Counted from the first letter of the stretch, positions 17,612 to 25,496 are shown. The stretch is 64,000 nt of DNA from Acidobacteria bacterium 28-1 (GCA_002050365.1 MWYZ01000055.1:1-64000); one strand, 5' to 3'. The notes: generated by a model not told the origin, from the sequence alone. Numbers and translations are program-made.

Positions 17612-18412
17612 ATGGACGAAATCGCCAAATACAATCTAGCTAGGTGGAAAGCGTTAGTTGAGGCTGACGCTTTATTCACTCGTCCGAATTTGAATCTCAC
17701 TGTTGATTCAGCACGGCAAGCAATTGATTTTGACGGCAAACTTGGTGAGGTCGCAGAAAAAGATGTGCTTTGTCTGGCTGGCGGCGGTGGTCAGCAGTCT
17801 GCGGCTTTTGCTTTACTTGGCGCAAATGTAACTGTTTTTGACCTTTCCGAAGAACAGTTAAAACGCGATGCCGAAGCCGCCGAGCATTACAATGTTGACA
17901 TCAAAATCGTGCAAGGCGATATGCGCGACCTTTCGCATTTTGGAGAGGCGAGTTTTGACATTGTGAATCATGCTTATTCAATAAATTTCGTGCCTGATGC
18001 GGTTTTGGTTTTTCGACAAGTGGCGAGAGTTTTGCGAAACGGCGGAATTTATCATGTTAATTTCACCAATCCGTTTATAATGGGTATGGAGCAAAAAGAT
18101 TGGAACGGGGAAGGTTACATTCTAAAAGAGCCGTATGTAAACGGAGCTAAAATTAGCTACGACGACCAAGATTGGGTTTATAGTCGAGAAGAATACAAAC
18201 CGGTTCTAAATCCGATTGAATACAGACACGCTTTAAGCACTGTGCTAAATGGCTTGTTTGAAAACGGTTTTGTTATTTTTCACGTTTCCGACAACTGCGA
18301 TATGTATCCGAACGAAAACGCCGAGCCGGGAACTTGGGATCATTTTGTCGCTTTTGCGCCGCCTTGGTTGAGCATTTGGGGTTCTTACAGACCTGATTTT
18401 AAGATTGAATAA
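17612..18412 (+). CDS. class I SAM-dependent methyltransferase
   Basis: 266 residues. SAM loop VLCLAGGGGQQSAAFALLG (around residues 50-68), acidic strand VTVFDLSEEQL, motif around GDMRDL, and the post-motif region VARVLRNGGIYHVNFTNPF. The AGGGGQ version of the loop is typical of a bacterial group annotated only as methyltransferase. It lies directly downstream of the Trm112-like gene (2-nt gap) and overlaps the start of the GT9 gene by 8 bp, so the three are one operon. Target unknown; small molecule, RNA and protein are all possible. Confidence 0.82.
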   Translation: MDEIAKYNLARWKALVEADALFTRPNLNLTVDSARQAIDFDGKLGEVAEKDVLCLAGGGGQQSAAFALLGANVTVFDLSEEQLKRDAEAAEHYNVDIKIVQGDMRDLSHFGEASFDIVNHAYSINFVPDAVLVFRQVARVLRNGGIYHVNFTNPFIMGMEQKDWNGEGYILKEPYVNGAKISYDDQDWVYSREEYKPVLNPIEYRHALSTVLNGLFENGFVIFHVSDNCDMYPNENAEPGTWDHFVAFAPPWLSIWGSYRPDFKIE

Positions 18413-19538
18413 ACAAATCGAATGGCAAAATGTAAAGCGCGTTTTGGTTGTGCGTTTGCGCTCAATCGGCGACACGGTTTTATCAACGCCTTCGCTCATC
18501 GCTTTAAGTAGATTTTTGCCCGACGCGCAGATTGATATTTTGTTGGAAGATTGGGTTGCGCCCGTTTTAGATGGCTTCGATGCGGTTGATAATGTTCTGA
18601 CCGTTTCGCGCAATGATAAAAAATCGCGTCTTAAAACGGCTTGGCAAATCCGCCGCAACCGCTACGATGTTGCTTTCAATCTGCACGGCGGAACGACGGC
18701 GACGTTTTTTGTTCGTGCCAGCGGCGCAAAATGTCGCGTCGGTTTAACGAGTTACCAATACAATTTTCTCTATACGCATCTCGCACCGTCGCCGCTGGAA
18801 TTTTGGCAAACCGAACACGCCCATTCCGCCGAACAACAACTCGCGCTGCTTGGTTTTGTCGGCATTCCCGTCGCCGATAAACCGAAAAGCCGATTGGTCG
18901 TTACCGAACAGGCGTTGAAATCGTTGGAAGAAAAATTTAACGCTGTAAAGGCGCAAAGACGCAAAGGCGCAGAGGATTTTTTATTAGAAATTAATTTCGA
19001 CCAATCCAAAATCCAAAATCCAAAATCCAAATTCGCGTTGATTCACCCGACAGCCGCGTTCGATACAAAGCAATGGTCAACGGAAAACTTTGCGCGTGTT
19101 GCGGAATTTTTGTTTGATAAAGGCTTGCCGACGATTGCCGTTGCCACGCGCAGCGAACGCCGAGTTCTTGAAACTCTCCAGCAAACTTCGCGCGTGCCGA
19201 TTCGGATTTTCGACAATTTGACTCTGCCCGAAATAACGGCGTTGGCGTCAAGGGCGAAAATCTTCGTCGGCAATGATTCGGGCATCGCGCACATCGCGGC
19301 GGCGGTCGAAACGCCGAGCATTGTCATTTTCGGCTCATCAAACATCAACCATTGGCGACCTTGGACAAATGCCCGCCACGAAATTGTTTTCGAGCCGCTG
19401 CCGTGTCAGCCGTGCACAGGTTATTTTTGCAAAGAGTTCGGCGAGCCTGAATGTATCAGACGAGTTTCCGTTGTAAATGTTACCGATGCGATTGAGAAAG
19501 TTTTGTCGAATAAAGTTTCGGTTAATGAAAGCATTTAG
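18405..19538 (+). CDS. glycosyltransferase family 9 (LPS heptosyltransferase-like), carrying two short-repeat insertions
   Basis: 377 residues. The N-terminal VLVVRLRSIGDTVLSTPSL and C-terminal IFVGNDSGIAHIAAAVETPS followed by the W-R-P-W motif fit GT9 heptosyltransferases (WaaF/WaaQ type), which add heptose to lipopolysaccharide core at the inner membrane. Between the two Rossmann domains two short tandem arrays are translated: residues about 181-190 (KAQRRKGAED) from an 8-bp array and about 199-209 (QSKIQNPKSKF) from TCCAAAA heptamers. Both are in frame and lie in the inter-domain linker, so the enzyme may still work. The start overlaps the methyltransferase stop by 8 bp. Confidence 0.85.
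   Translation: MNKQIEWQNVKRVLVVRLRSIGDTVLSTPSLIALSRFLPDAQIDILLEDWVAPVLDGFDAVDNVLTVSRNDKKSRLKTAWQIRRNRYDVAFNLHGGTTATFFVRASGAKCRVGLTSYQYNFLYTHLAPSPLEFWQTEHAHSAEQQLALLGFVGIPVADKPKSRLVVTEQALKSLEEKFNAVKAQRRKGAEDFLLEINFDQSKIQNPKSKFALIHPTAAFDTKQWSTENFARVAEFLFDKGLPTIAVATRSERRVLETLQQTSRVPIRIFDNLTLPEITALASRAKIFVGNDSGIAHIAAAVETPSIVIFGSSNINHWRPWTNARHEIVFEPLPCQPCTGYFCKEFGEPECIRRVSVVNVTDAIEKVLSNKVSVNESI
18947..19032 (+). repeat. two short tandem arrays inside the GT9 gene
   Basis: Array 1, 18947-18975: three 8-bp units (aaaggcgc, aaagacgc, aaaggcgc). Array 2, 19003-19032: four TCCAAAA heptamers. Both are translated in frame. Confidence 0.85.
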
Positions 19539-19687
19539 TTATCGGATAATTTTAAGTCCGCCTTAGAGCGTTGTGTCCGTAATTCCTACCGCTATCATTC
19601 TTTCTCACCCATTATCGAGATAACCGCGATTCGCAACGTAGATGTTGCGGGCAGAGTCTTTATCTAATTATTCAATTCATCAATTTT

Positions 19688-19777
19688 CTACAATTTTTGC
19701 TCGCGTGATAAATCTTGGGCGTTGATAAGTGAAGCCAAGAATAAAGCGAAAATAAAAATCTTGAGAGCGTAATGCAC
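19688..19777 (-). CDS. possible 29-residue leader-like remnant of a secreted protein
   Basis: A GTG at 19775-19777 with a good Shine-Dalgarno (AAGGAGA, about 6 nt away) opens a 29-codon frame, VHYALKIFIFALFLASLINA followed by QDLSREQKL. The first 20 residues look like a signal peptide with cleavage after INA. The frame then stops, so this may be the stump of a truncated secreted protein or a short peptide gene. The rest of 19539-19864 has only a small hairpin (cgcaac...gttgcg near 19635) and a terminator-like stem. Confidence 0.3.
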   Translation of the reverse strand: MHYALKIFIFALFLASLINAQDLSREQKL

Positions 19778-19795
19778 AATTTCTCCTTAAAGAAA

Positions 19796-19844
19796 AGGCA
19801 CTCTGATTTACCCGTCGAATCGAACAAACCAAAGTGCCTTAAAT
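19796..19844 (-). terminator. probable terminator of the LysM gene
   Basis: AAGGCACT and AGTGCCTT arms (8-9 bp) with a long loop, followed on the minus strand by TTCTTT, about 20 nt after the LysM stop. The long loop makes it a weak example. Confidence 0.45.
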
Positions 19845-19864
19845 TAAATCTAGTTGAAAAACTT

Positions 19865-20254
19865 TTATCCTTGCGGAATAGTTAGTTCCTGTCCTGGTTG
19901 AATTTTATCGGGGTCGTCGAGTTTGTCGCGGTTGGCTTCAAAAATTTTCTGCCAGCTCACGCCGTATTGCGAACCGATTTTGCTCAAACTGTCACCTGAT
20001 TGAACCGTGTAAGTCGAACCGCTTCCTGACGACGATGACGAACCGCCTTCCGGCGCGGAAATGTTCATTACTACGTCGCCCGAACGAAAGTTCGGATCGA
20101 GTCGTCCGTATTCGTCCCACAATTGTTGTTTGGCTTCGGCGCTGCCGGCAACGCCGTCAACCTTCAAAACGCCGTCGTCTTCGCGCACGTCAAGCCCTGA
20201 TACGCCTAACTGATTTGCCAAATCAATTAATGATTGGTATTTTTCCATCAACAT
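19865..20254 (-). CDS. LysM-domain protein with BON-like N-terminus
   Basis: 129 residues. Residues 1-65 (LANQLGVSGLDVREDDGVLK, then VDGVAGSAEAKQQL) look like a BON-type domain without signal peptide. A Gly/Ser-rich linker follows, then a C-terminal LysM domain (YTVQSGDSLSKIGSQYGVSW, ending PGQELTIPQG). The layout matches the YgaU/LysM-BON proteins of other bacteria, which are cytoplasmic or periplasmic potassium-binding proteins in Escherichia coli. No signal peptide is visible. Next to a BON-domain lipoprotein gene in the same direction, suggesting a related envelope or stress role. Confidence 0.82.
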   Translation of the reverse strand: MLMEKYQSLIDLANQLGVSGLDVREDDGVLKVDGVAGSAEAKQQLWDEYGRLDPNFRSGDVVMNISAPEGGSSSSSGSGSTYTVQSGDSLSKIGSQYGVSWQKIFEANRDKLDDPDKIQPGQELTIPQG

Positions 20255-20280
20255 AATTCTCTTTCTCCTTTTTTAAAAAA

Positions 20281-20622
20281 TTATTTTACACTCATTTCAT
20301 TTTTAACCGTCTTTTTCCCGGCTTCTTGAGCTACTCTGATAGCTTCGGATAATTTATCCTTGGCGATACTTCCGCGCAAAGTAACTCCGGCAGTAGTTGC
20401 GTCAACCGTCACTTCGTTAAAGCCGGCTTTTTTAAGTGCCGCTTCAACCGTTGCTTTGGTTGCCGGGTCAGCCGTCGCCATCATCGGCGTTGCCATCGTC
20501 ATATTGGTATTCATCGTGTTGGTATTAGTAACGACCGTCGTATTGGTGTTGGCTGTGCTTCGGCAACCGGCTAAACCGATAAAGGTCGCCAAACCGAGAA
20601 CTGCTAAAACTTTAATTTTCAT
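20281..20622 (-). CDS. BON-domain lipoprotein
   Basis: 113 residues. The lipoprotein signal is MKIKVLAVLGLATFIGLAGC, with the lipobox LAGC and Cys20 as the lipidated residue. A low-complexity Asn/Thr/Met region (about residues 23-50) is followed by a BON domain (DPATKATVEAALKKAGFNEV, then VTLRGSIAKD, ending TVKNEMSVK). BON domains bind phospholipid or peptidoglycan-associated partners. It is 26 nt upstream of the LysM-BON gene and probably co-transcribed. AGGAGA Shine-Dalgarno before the ATG. The 176 bp between this gene and aroK hold no visible feature. Confidence 0.85.
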   Translation of the reverse strand: MKIKVLAVLGLATFIGLAGCRSTANTNTTVVTNTNTMNTNMTMATPMMATADPATKATVEAALKKAGFNEVTVDATTAGVTLRGSIAKDKLSEAIRVAQEAGKKTVKNEMSVK

Positions 20623-20798
20623 CTTTTTTCTCCTGAAAAATTCTTTTTAAACATTCAATTTCGTTCACAAACCTAAACCGCAAAAATCTCTTTTGACCTC
20701 TGCGGCTTTCGTCTTTCATTTTTTCAAATGAACATTGAAAAAATTACTCGGAATAATTCGGCTTGTCAATGTAACTCTACGCTATTTTCCAAAAAATT

Positions 20799-21326
20799 TC
20801 AGTCAAATTTCATCGAGAATACTTCTTCGGCAATTTTTTTTGCAATCTCAAAAGAAGTCAAATCAGGCTTGATAATAAAATGCCAATCGGCAAGGCAGTA
20901 AAATTTTACTCTTTCATCAAAAAGCTGGCGGGCGTGCGGTTTATTTCTTGCAAGCGGACGCTCGCGTTTCGATAATCTGATGTTGCGCCAGCAATGCTCA
21001 AATGACGACTCGAGCCAGACGGTTGTCAGGTTTTGCTCTTTTATCAATCGGCGATTTTCTTCGGTCGTCCACGCGCCGCCGCCGAGCGCGAGAATTCGCG
21101 CTTTGCCGCCCGTTAAAACTCGGCGCAGATTTTCAGTTTCGATTTGCCGAAATCTAATTTCACCTTCGGTTTCGATAATTTCGGCGATTGTTTTTCTCTC
21201 GTTTTGTTCAATGAAAGCGTCGAGGTCAATCCTGTCGCATTTAAGCAAGGACGCGAGAAAGCGGGCGACCGTTGATTTGCCGACACCCATAAAGCCCGTG
21301 AGAACTATTCTCGTTTCACTACTCAT
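20799..21326 (-). CDS. aroK: shikimate kinase
   Basis: Phosphorylates shikimate to shikimate-3-phosphate, the fifth step of the chorismate pathway. 175 residues, normal length. P-loop GFMGVGKST (about residues 11-19), shikimate-binding DLDAFIE and RFRQIE, the GGGAW glycine loop (about 80-84), and lid arginine ERPLAR (about 119-124) are all present. It lies next to aroA, which uses its product, both on the minus strand, with a 9-bp-period inverted array between them. Confidence 0.94.
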   Translation of the reverse strand: MSSETRIVLTGFMGVGKSTVARFLASLLKCDRIDLDAFIEQNERKTIAEIIETEGEIRFRQIETENLRRVLTGGKARILALGGGAWTTEENRRLIKEQNLTTVWLESSFEHCWRNIRLSKRERPLARNKPHARQLFDERVKFYCLADWHFIIKPDLTSFEIAKKIAEEVFSMKFD

Positions 21327-21350
21327 TAGATTTTTATAACAAAACTCAAA

Positions 21351-21423
21351 CAGGCTGGACAGGATAAACAGGATATTTTGATTATGGAATAATTATCCTG
21401 CAAATCCTGCCCATCCTGTAAAT
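21351..21423. repeat. inverted 9-bp arrays between aroK and aroA
   Basis: Left array caggctgga, caggataaa, caggatatt (21351-21377); right array atcctgcaa, atcctgccc, atcctgtaa (21395-21422). They are approximate reverse complements and would form a hairpin in the aroA-aroK transcript. Confidence 0.8.
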
Positions 21424-21445
21424 TTTCTTTATCTGCGCGAGTAAA

Positions 21446-22774
21446 TTAATTCTTTACGTTCAAAAGAGTTTCAAAAAATTCGGGAAACGAAACTCCCGCA
21501 CATTCCGAACCGATTATTTCCGTTTCTCCATTTGCAAAAAGCGCGGCAACCGCGAAAGCCATTGCAATGCGATGGTCGGCGAAAGAATCAACCGTCGCGC
21601 CTTTTAAGTCAGATTTTTCGACGCGAAAACCGTCAGGAAATTCTTCGACCGTCGCATTCATTCGGCGCAGATTTTCGACCGTCGCCGCGATTCTGTCCGA
21701 TTCTTTGACGCGCAATTCTTCCGCGCCGCGAATCTCCAAGCCATTTTCAATTTGCGTTCCGAACACTGCCAGAATCGGAATTTCGTCAATCAAATTAGCA
21801 ATCACATCGCCGCTTATTATATTTGAAGACGCTTTCGAGGCAAAATTCCCGCGCCCGCAAACCTGTATATCACCGACCGTTTCATTACAAATTTCTTTTT
21901 GATTCAAAACTTCGATGTCCGCGCCGAACAATTGCAGAACATCGAGAATCGCCGTGCGCGTCGGATTTAATCCGATGTTTTTCAAAACTATTTCCGAGTT
22001 TTTCAAACAACTTGCCGCCACGATGAAAAACGCCGCCGACGAAATGTCCGAAGGAATGTTCAGATTTTTGGCGACGAGTTTTGAATTTCCATCGACGGAA
22101 ATTTCCTGCACAAAACCGCCTTCGACTTCGACAAAACTTTCTTCGATTTCCGCCTCTAAATATCGCAGCATTAATTCCGTATGATTTCTCGAAGTCGGTT
22201 TTTGGATTTTAGATTTTGGATTTTGGATTTTGGATTTGCCGACTGCATTCAAACCTGCAAGTAGAATAGATGATTTGACTTGTGCGCTAGCGACGGGAAG
22301 ACGGTAAGAAATTGTTTGAAGCGGACTTTTACCGTGAATTTTAAGCGGCGCACAAAAATTTTCCGATTCAATTTGTGCGCCCATTTGCGTCAAAGGCTCA
22401 ATAATTCTTCGCATTGGACGCTTTTGTAGACTTTCGTCGCCGATTAAAATCGAATCGAAATTTTGCCCCGCCAAAACGCCCGCTAAAAGTCGCATTGTCG
22501 TTCCGCTATTGCCGCAATCGAGTTCTGTTTTCGCGGCAGAAAACCCGTTTTTACTGACACCTTTAATCAAAACCATCGAGTTTTCCTTTTTGATTTCAAC
22601 GCCGAGTTTTCGCAAACAGTCCAAAGTCGAAGCGCAATCCGCGCTCGTCGCAAAGTTTTCGATGCGCGTTTCGCCCGTCGCCATCGAAGCGAGAATAGCG
22701 GCGCGGTGTGAGATTGATTTATCACCCGGCAGATAGATTTTTCCATTGAGAGAGTTGGCAAGCTGGATTCTCAT
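21446..22774 (-). CDS. aroA: 3-phosphoshikimate 1-carboxyvinyltransferase (EPSP synthase) with a heptamer insertion
   Basis: Adds enolpyruvate from PEP to shikimate-3-phosphate. The ATG at 22774 (MRIQLANSLNGKIYLPGDKS) is preferred over an upstream TTG. Visible motifs: GDKSISHRAAILA (residues about 18-30), LDCGNSGTTMRLLAG, LQKRPMRRIIEPL, KESDRIAATVENLR and SFADHRIAMAFAVAALF. At about residues 180-192, KSKIQNPKSKIQK is encoded by a TCCAAAA heptamer array placed just before the conserved R-D-H-T-E motif, which here reads RNHTE. Without the insert the protein has the usual size. The insert lies in a surface loop of the family fold, so activity may be kept, but the Asp-to-Asn change next to it deserves a look. 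Confidence 0.93.
   Translation of the reverse strand: MRIQLANSLNGKIYLPGDKSISHRAAILASMATGETRIENFATSADCASTLDCLRKLGVEIKKENSMVLIKGVSKNGFSAAKTELDCGNSGTTMRLLAGVLAGQNFDSILIGDESLQKRPMRRIIEPLTQMGAQIESENFCAPLKIHGKSPLQTISYRLPVASAQVKSSILLAGLNAVGKSKIQNPKSKIQKPTSRNHTELMLRYLEAEIEESFVEVEGGFVQEISVDGNSKLVAKNLNIPSDISSAAFFIVAASCLKNSEIVLKNIGLNPTRTAILDVLQLFGADIEVLNQKEICNETVGDIQVCGRGNFASKASSNIISGDVIANLIDEIPILAVFGTQIENGLEIRGAEELRVKESDRIAATVENLRRMNATVEEFPDGFRVEKSDLKGATVDSFADHRIAMAFAVAALFANGETEIIGSECAGVSFPEFFETLLNVKN
22199..22236. repeat. TCCAAAA heptamer array inside aroA
   Basis: Five units with one TCTAAAA variant. 22200-22229 is identical over 30 nt to 8775-8804, and to the reverse complement of 9188-9217, at the four-helix gene, including the variant base. 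Confidence 0.9.
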
Positions 22775-22825
22775 AACAATTGAACTGAGCAAAAATTAAT
22801 AAGTTCAAAACTTGTTTTTGCATTT

Positions 22826-23497
22826 TTACTTTTCCGCTTTTACCTCGGAAAAAGCGATGTCGTAAATCGCATAGTTTTCCCAATCTTTATAATCGAAATG
22901 CCACCATTCGTTTCGGTTGACGGTGAAACCTTCAGTTTCCATCATCTTGCGGAGCAGTTCACGATTTCTCTTTTGGATTTTAGTCGCGCCGTCGTAAGTC
23001 GGGCTTGCTTGATCGGTAAAATCGTCAAAATCAGTCGGCATCTCAACCAATTTGCCCGTCTTTATATCGAACAAACTTAAATCAACTGCACAGCCGCGAT
23101 TGTGGCGCGAGCCGGTTTTCGGATTAGCGACAAATTTTCGTTTGTCTTCCGGCGTTACATCCCAAAAAATTTTCGTTACCGACCACGGACGGTAGCCGTC
23201 GAAAATCACCAAGCCGAAACCTTTTTTTTTGAGTTTTTTGTGAACGCGAACGACGGCTTCGGCAGCTGGACGCTGCATAAAGGCACGCGCTTCCGTATAA
23301 ACCGCTCTGCCGACAAAATTGTCGGCGCGGGCGTATCGAATATCGAGCTTTATGGTTTTATCGAGTTCGTTTAGTTCGACCAAATTAGCCTCGCGTTTCT
23401 TTTCTTCCTTCGGCGGTGCGTCTTGGGCAAAACCTGAGAAAGGCGCTAGAGTTATCCAAACAACCCAGAGCGAAATTGTCAAGAAACGATTTTTCAT
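22826..23497 (-). CDS. ddpX: D-alanyl-D-alanine dipeptidase (VanX/DdpX family)
   Basis: Zinc dipeptidase that splits D-Ala-D-Ala, for cell-wall turnover or glycopeptide resistance. Signal peptide at residues 1-24 (FSGFAQ before the cleavage site), so it acts in the periplasm. The conserved zinc and catalytic residues are in GSRHNRGCAVDLSLFD (the S-x-H-x-x-G-x-A-x-D motif, with Arg at x) and EWWHFDYKDW near the C-terminus; the substrate-binding Arg is in IFDGYRPWSV. 223 residues is typical. A VanZ gene lies 7 kb away, but nothing suggests a van operon; this is probably a peptidoglycan-recycling enzyme. Confidence 0.88.
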   Translation of the reverse strand: MKNRFLTISLWVVWITLAPFSGFAQDAPPKEEKKREANLVELNELDKTIKLDIRYARADNFVGRAVYTEARAFMQRPAAEAVVRVHKKLKKKGFGLVIFDGYRPWSVTKIFWDVTPEDKRKFVANPKTGSRHNRGCAVDLSLFDIKTGKLVEMPTDFDDFTDQASPTYDGATKIQKRNRELLRKMMETEGFTVNRNEWWHFDYKDWENYAIYDIAFSEVKAEK

Positions 23498-23563
23498 AGC
23501 TGAACAAACTTATAATCCGACAATTTGAAAACTGCAAGCAAAAAAGTTATTTTTTAAATAGAA

Positions 23564-23707
23564 ATGCAGGAAAACGAGGAACAAAAGCAAACGAGCTTTT
23601 TCTATAAATGGATTAAACGCTTCGGCGTGGCGGGATTTCTGTTTTTCTTCATCAAAGGTCTGCTATGGCTGATTGTTCCCGCGCTGATTGCTTATTTTGC
23701 TCTATAA
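23564..23707 (+). CDS. small single-span membrane protein, 47 residues
   Basis: ATG at 23564. A charged N-terminus (MQENEEQKQTSFFYKWIKRF) is followed by about 25 hydrophobic residues (GVAGFLFFFIKGLLWLIVPA, LIAYFAL). It lies between the divergent dipeptidase gene and the relE remnant. Codon use and the clean start-to-stop frame with a plausible membrane helix make it a real small gene in my view, but I do not recognise a family. Confidence 0.6.
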   Translation: MQENEEQKQTSFFYKWIKRFGVAGFLFFFIKGLLWLIVPALIAYFAL

Positions 23708-23710
23708 ATT

Positions 23711-24165
23711 TTAACGATAGATTTCGCGGCGATGCCCGATAGTAACGACTAAAATCAAAAGTTCACCGTGTTCGACCGTGTAAATGATTCGGTAATCACC
23801 AGCCTTAATGCGGTAAAAATCTCTGGAGCCTTTCATTTCAGTGTAGCCGTGCGGAAAAGGATTATCGGCTAGGTTCTGTTGACATAACGATTTTTAGCTC
23901 CGTGAGGAGCGAAATATTTATAGAATATGCGAGAAAAATCTTTTGAGTTCCGTAGGAACGGCATAAATATGTCGTTCCTACGGAACTACTGTTTTCACGA
24001 TTCGAGCTATAAATATCACGTCCCTCACGGGACTTTTAAGAAAATTTTTCTTATGTCAACAGAACCTAGAGAATCTATTTTTTCTGAAATTCTTTTTGCA
24101 ATATCTTTCGATAGTTTTCTGAGTTCCCGTGCTGCCGACGGTTTGAAATCTACTTGGTATTTCAT
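23711..24165 (-). pseudogene. RelE/ParE-type toxin gene split by a MITE
   Basis: Removing 23873-24069 joins two fragments into a clean 85-codon gene: MKYQVDFKPSAARELRKLSK, then DIAKRISEKIDSLADNPFPH, then GYTEMKGSRDFYRIKAGDYR, then IIYTVEHGELLILVVTIGHR, REIYR. This is a complete RelE-family mRNA interferase with the G-x-Y-R-I-I-Y core. The ATG overlaps the antitoxin stop as ATGA (24162-24165). The insertion is after codon Ser32, so the toxin is inactive unless the element excises. Confidence 0.88.
23873..24065. mobile_element. 193-bp MITE with TIR GTTCTGTTGACATAA and CTAG target duplication
   Basis: Perfect 15-bp terminal inverted repeats (GTTCTGTTGACATAA and its complement) bounded by CTAG at 23869-23872 and 24066-24069. 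The interior holds a perfect 15-bp hairpin (agttccgtaggaacg and its complement near 23946-23990) and a looser pair between, so the whole element can fold. It has no coding capacity. A 4-bp CTAG duplication fits elements mobilised by IS5-group transposases (YTAR targets); none is in the window. Because CTAG is palindromic, the exact boundary is ambiguous by a few bases. Confidence 0.88.
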
Positions 24166-24389
24166 AAACCAAGCTCGGCTTTCAAATTTTTCCAGCTAAT
24201 TCGCCCTTCTTCCGCGTAAGATTCTTCGGCGGCAATTAAATCTTCCAAGTCTTCTATTTGTTGGCGCGGCGGATTTTCGCCTAAAGACAACATATCCAAT
24301 TTTGCCAACATATCGGCGGCAAGTTTAGTATTTTTGATTTGATAGCGGCGGGTTACGTCAAACGGAATTTCAATAATTAGCTGTCCCAT
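24162..24389 (-). CDS. RelB-like antitoxin of the interrupted relBE module
   Basis: 75 residues beginning MGQLIIEIPFDVTRRYQIKN. An N-terminal strand suited to dimeric DNA binding is followed by a helical, acidic C-terminus (EDLIAAEESYAEEGRISWKN) that would wrap the toxin. It is intact and overlaps the toxin start by ATGA. With the toxin destroyed, the antitoxin has lost its partner and may persist only as a repressor or antidote to related toxins. Confidence 0.78.
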   Translation of the reverse strand: MGQLIIEIPFDVTRRYQIKNTKLAADMLAKLDMLSLGENPPRQQIEDLEDLIAAEESYAEEGRISWKNLKAELGL

Positions 24390-24422
24390 ACTTTCACGAT
24401 TTTAACACGACCAAATAGATTC

Positions 24423-25496
24423 TTAATCCTTTTGATTCGGCTTTTCTTGCGGCACTTCCTCGTCGTCATCCAAAATCTTAACTTCAGAGCCGAATTTTTG
24501 ATATTCCTTAAAGCGAATTACGTTGCGCGTTTCAAACATTTGGCGGTTTTCTCTGGATGTCAGGCGCACATCCGAAAGTGTCGGCAGCAGGTACTTTTCA
24601 TCGGCGATTGTTACCCAATCATAGTCAATCGTACGGCTAGCGGCGCGAACCCGAAAACCGTCTGGAATTTCGGTCGCCGTGCTTTCGACGCGCAGAACGC
24701 GAAAATTCTCTCGGTCAATCCAAACTCTGCCTTTCATTCCCGTGATTGCCGTATCGTCAAAAGCACCGGAAGCGATGATTATCTGTTTTGCCTTGTCGCG
24801 CTCAACCGCGTAATCGAAAACCAGAGCGCGACGCGTGCGGATAACGTCCGAATCAACGAGTTCAAATTTCGTATCGCTGTCAGGCTTAAAAATTTTCGCC
24901 AAAACCGTGACGAATTCGCCGGTCGAACTCGTTCCGCCGACTTCCTCGTAAGACTGTTTTGACTTCGGACTCGTTTCCAAAATTCCGTTGCGCGACAGAA
25001 TTTTATAGTCTTCCTGACCGCTTGCGCGGTAACTGACGGCGACTACTAATCGGTCGAGATTACGGAAATTATTTGTTCCCGCAAAAGCGGCTGAACGCGC
25101 GATTTGTTGCTTGACGACGAAATCAGGCATTTCTTCAACCGCCGTTAAAGTCGCTTCGCGCGTTTTAGATAAAATTTCCAGTGCTTCTTTTTCCGACGGA
25201 AGTTTCGCTCCAGTGGGATTTTCTTTGCGCCGCGCCGCTTCTTCCAATGTGCGTCGCAAATCGGCATCGCTCCGGCTTTTTGAAGTGGTTAAACTTCGTA
25301 AGCCGTCGGTTAATTCAAAAGCGATGCCGCGCCTTCGAATCGCTTCGATGAGTTCGTCTTTTTTACCCGGATTCTTTTGCACATCGTAGAGCATTTTGAC
25401 GTATTCGGCTTGCGTCAAAGGCTTTTGTTGCGCTGTTTGCGCAAATACAAAACTCGCCGAGAATAAAATTAAAATTACGGAAACTATCTTTTTCAT
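24423..25496 (-). CDS. secreted protein of unknown function
   Basis: The start is taken at the ATG at 25496, which gives MKKIVSVILILFSASFVFAQ, a clear signal peptide; an upstream ATG adds 18 residues without purpose. About 357 residues. The first third is charged and helical (LIEAIRRRGIAFELTDGLRS); the rest has a beta-rich pattern with DGFRVRAASRTIDYDWVTIA and RNVIRFKEYQKFGSEVKI. This resembles acidobacterial proteins with an outer-membrane lipoprotein-carrier-like (LolA/LolB) fold, but I cannot confirm it. It ends in an acidic tail (DDDEEVPQEKPNQKD). Its stop is 33 bp from the antitoxin start. Confidence 0.65.
   Translation of the reverse strand: MKKIVSVILILFSASFVFAQTAQQKPLTQAEYVKMLYDVQKNPGKKDELIEAIRRRGIAFELTDGLRSLTTSKSRSDADLRRTLEEAARRKENPTGAKLPSEKEALEILSKTREATLTAVEEMPDFVVKQQIARSAAFAGTNNFRNLDRLVVAVSYRASGQEDYKILSRNGILETSPKSKQSYEEVGGTSSTGEFVTVLAKIFKPDSDTKFELVDSDVIRTRRALVFDYAVERDKAKQIIIASGAFDDTAITGMKGRVWIDRENFRVLRVESTATEIPDGFRVRAASRTIDYDWVTIADEKYLLPTLSDVRLTSRENRQMFETRNVIRFKEYQKFGSEVKILDDDEEVPQEKPNQKD

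Noticed and set aside
15486-23497. Glycopeptide-resistance locus (VanZ plus VanX-type dipeptidase)
   Set aside because: The genes are 7 kb apart with unrelated genes between, and no vanA, vanH, vanR or vanS is present.
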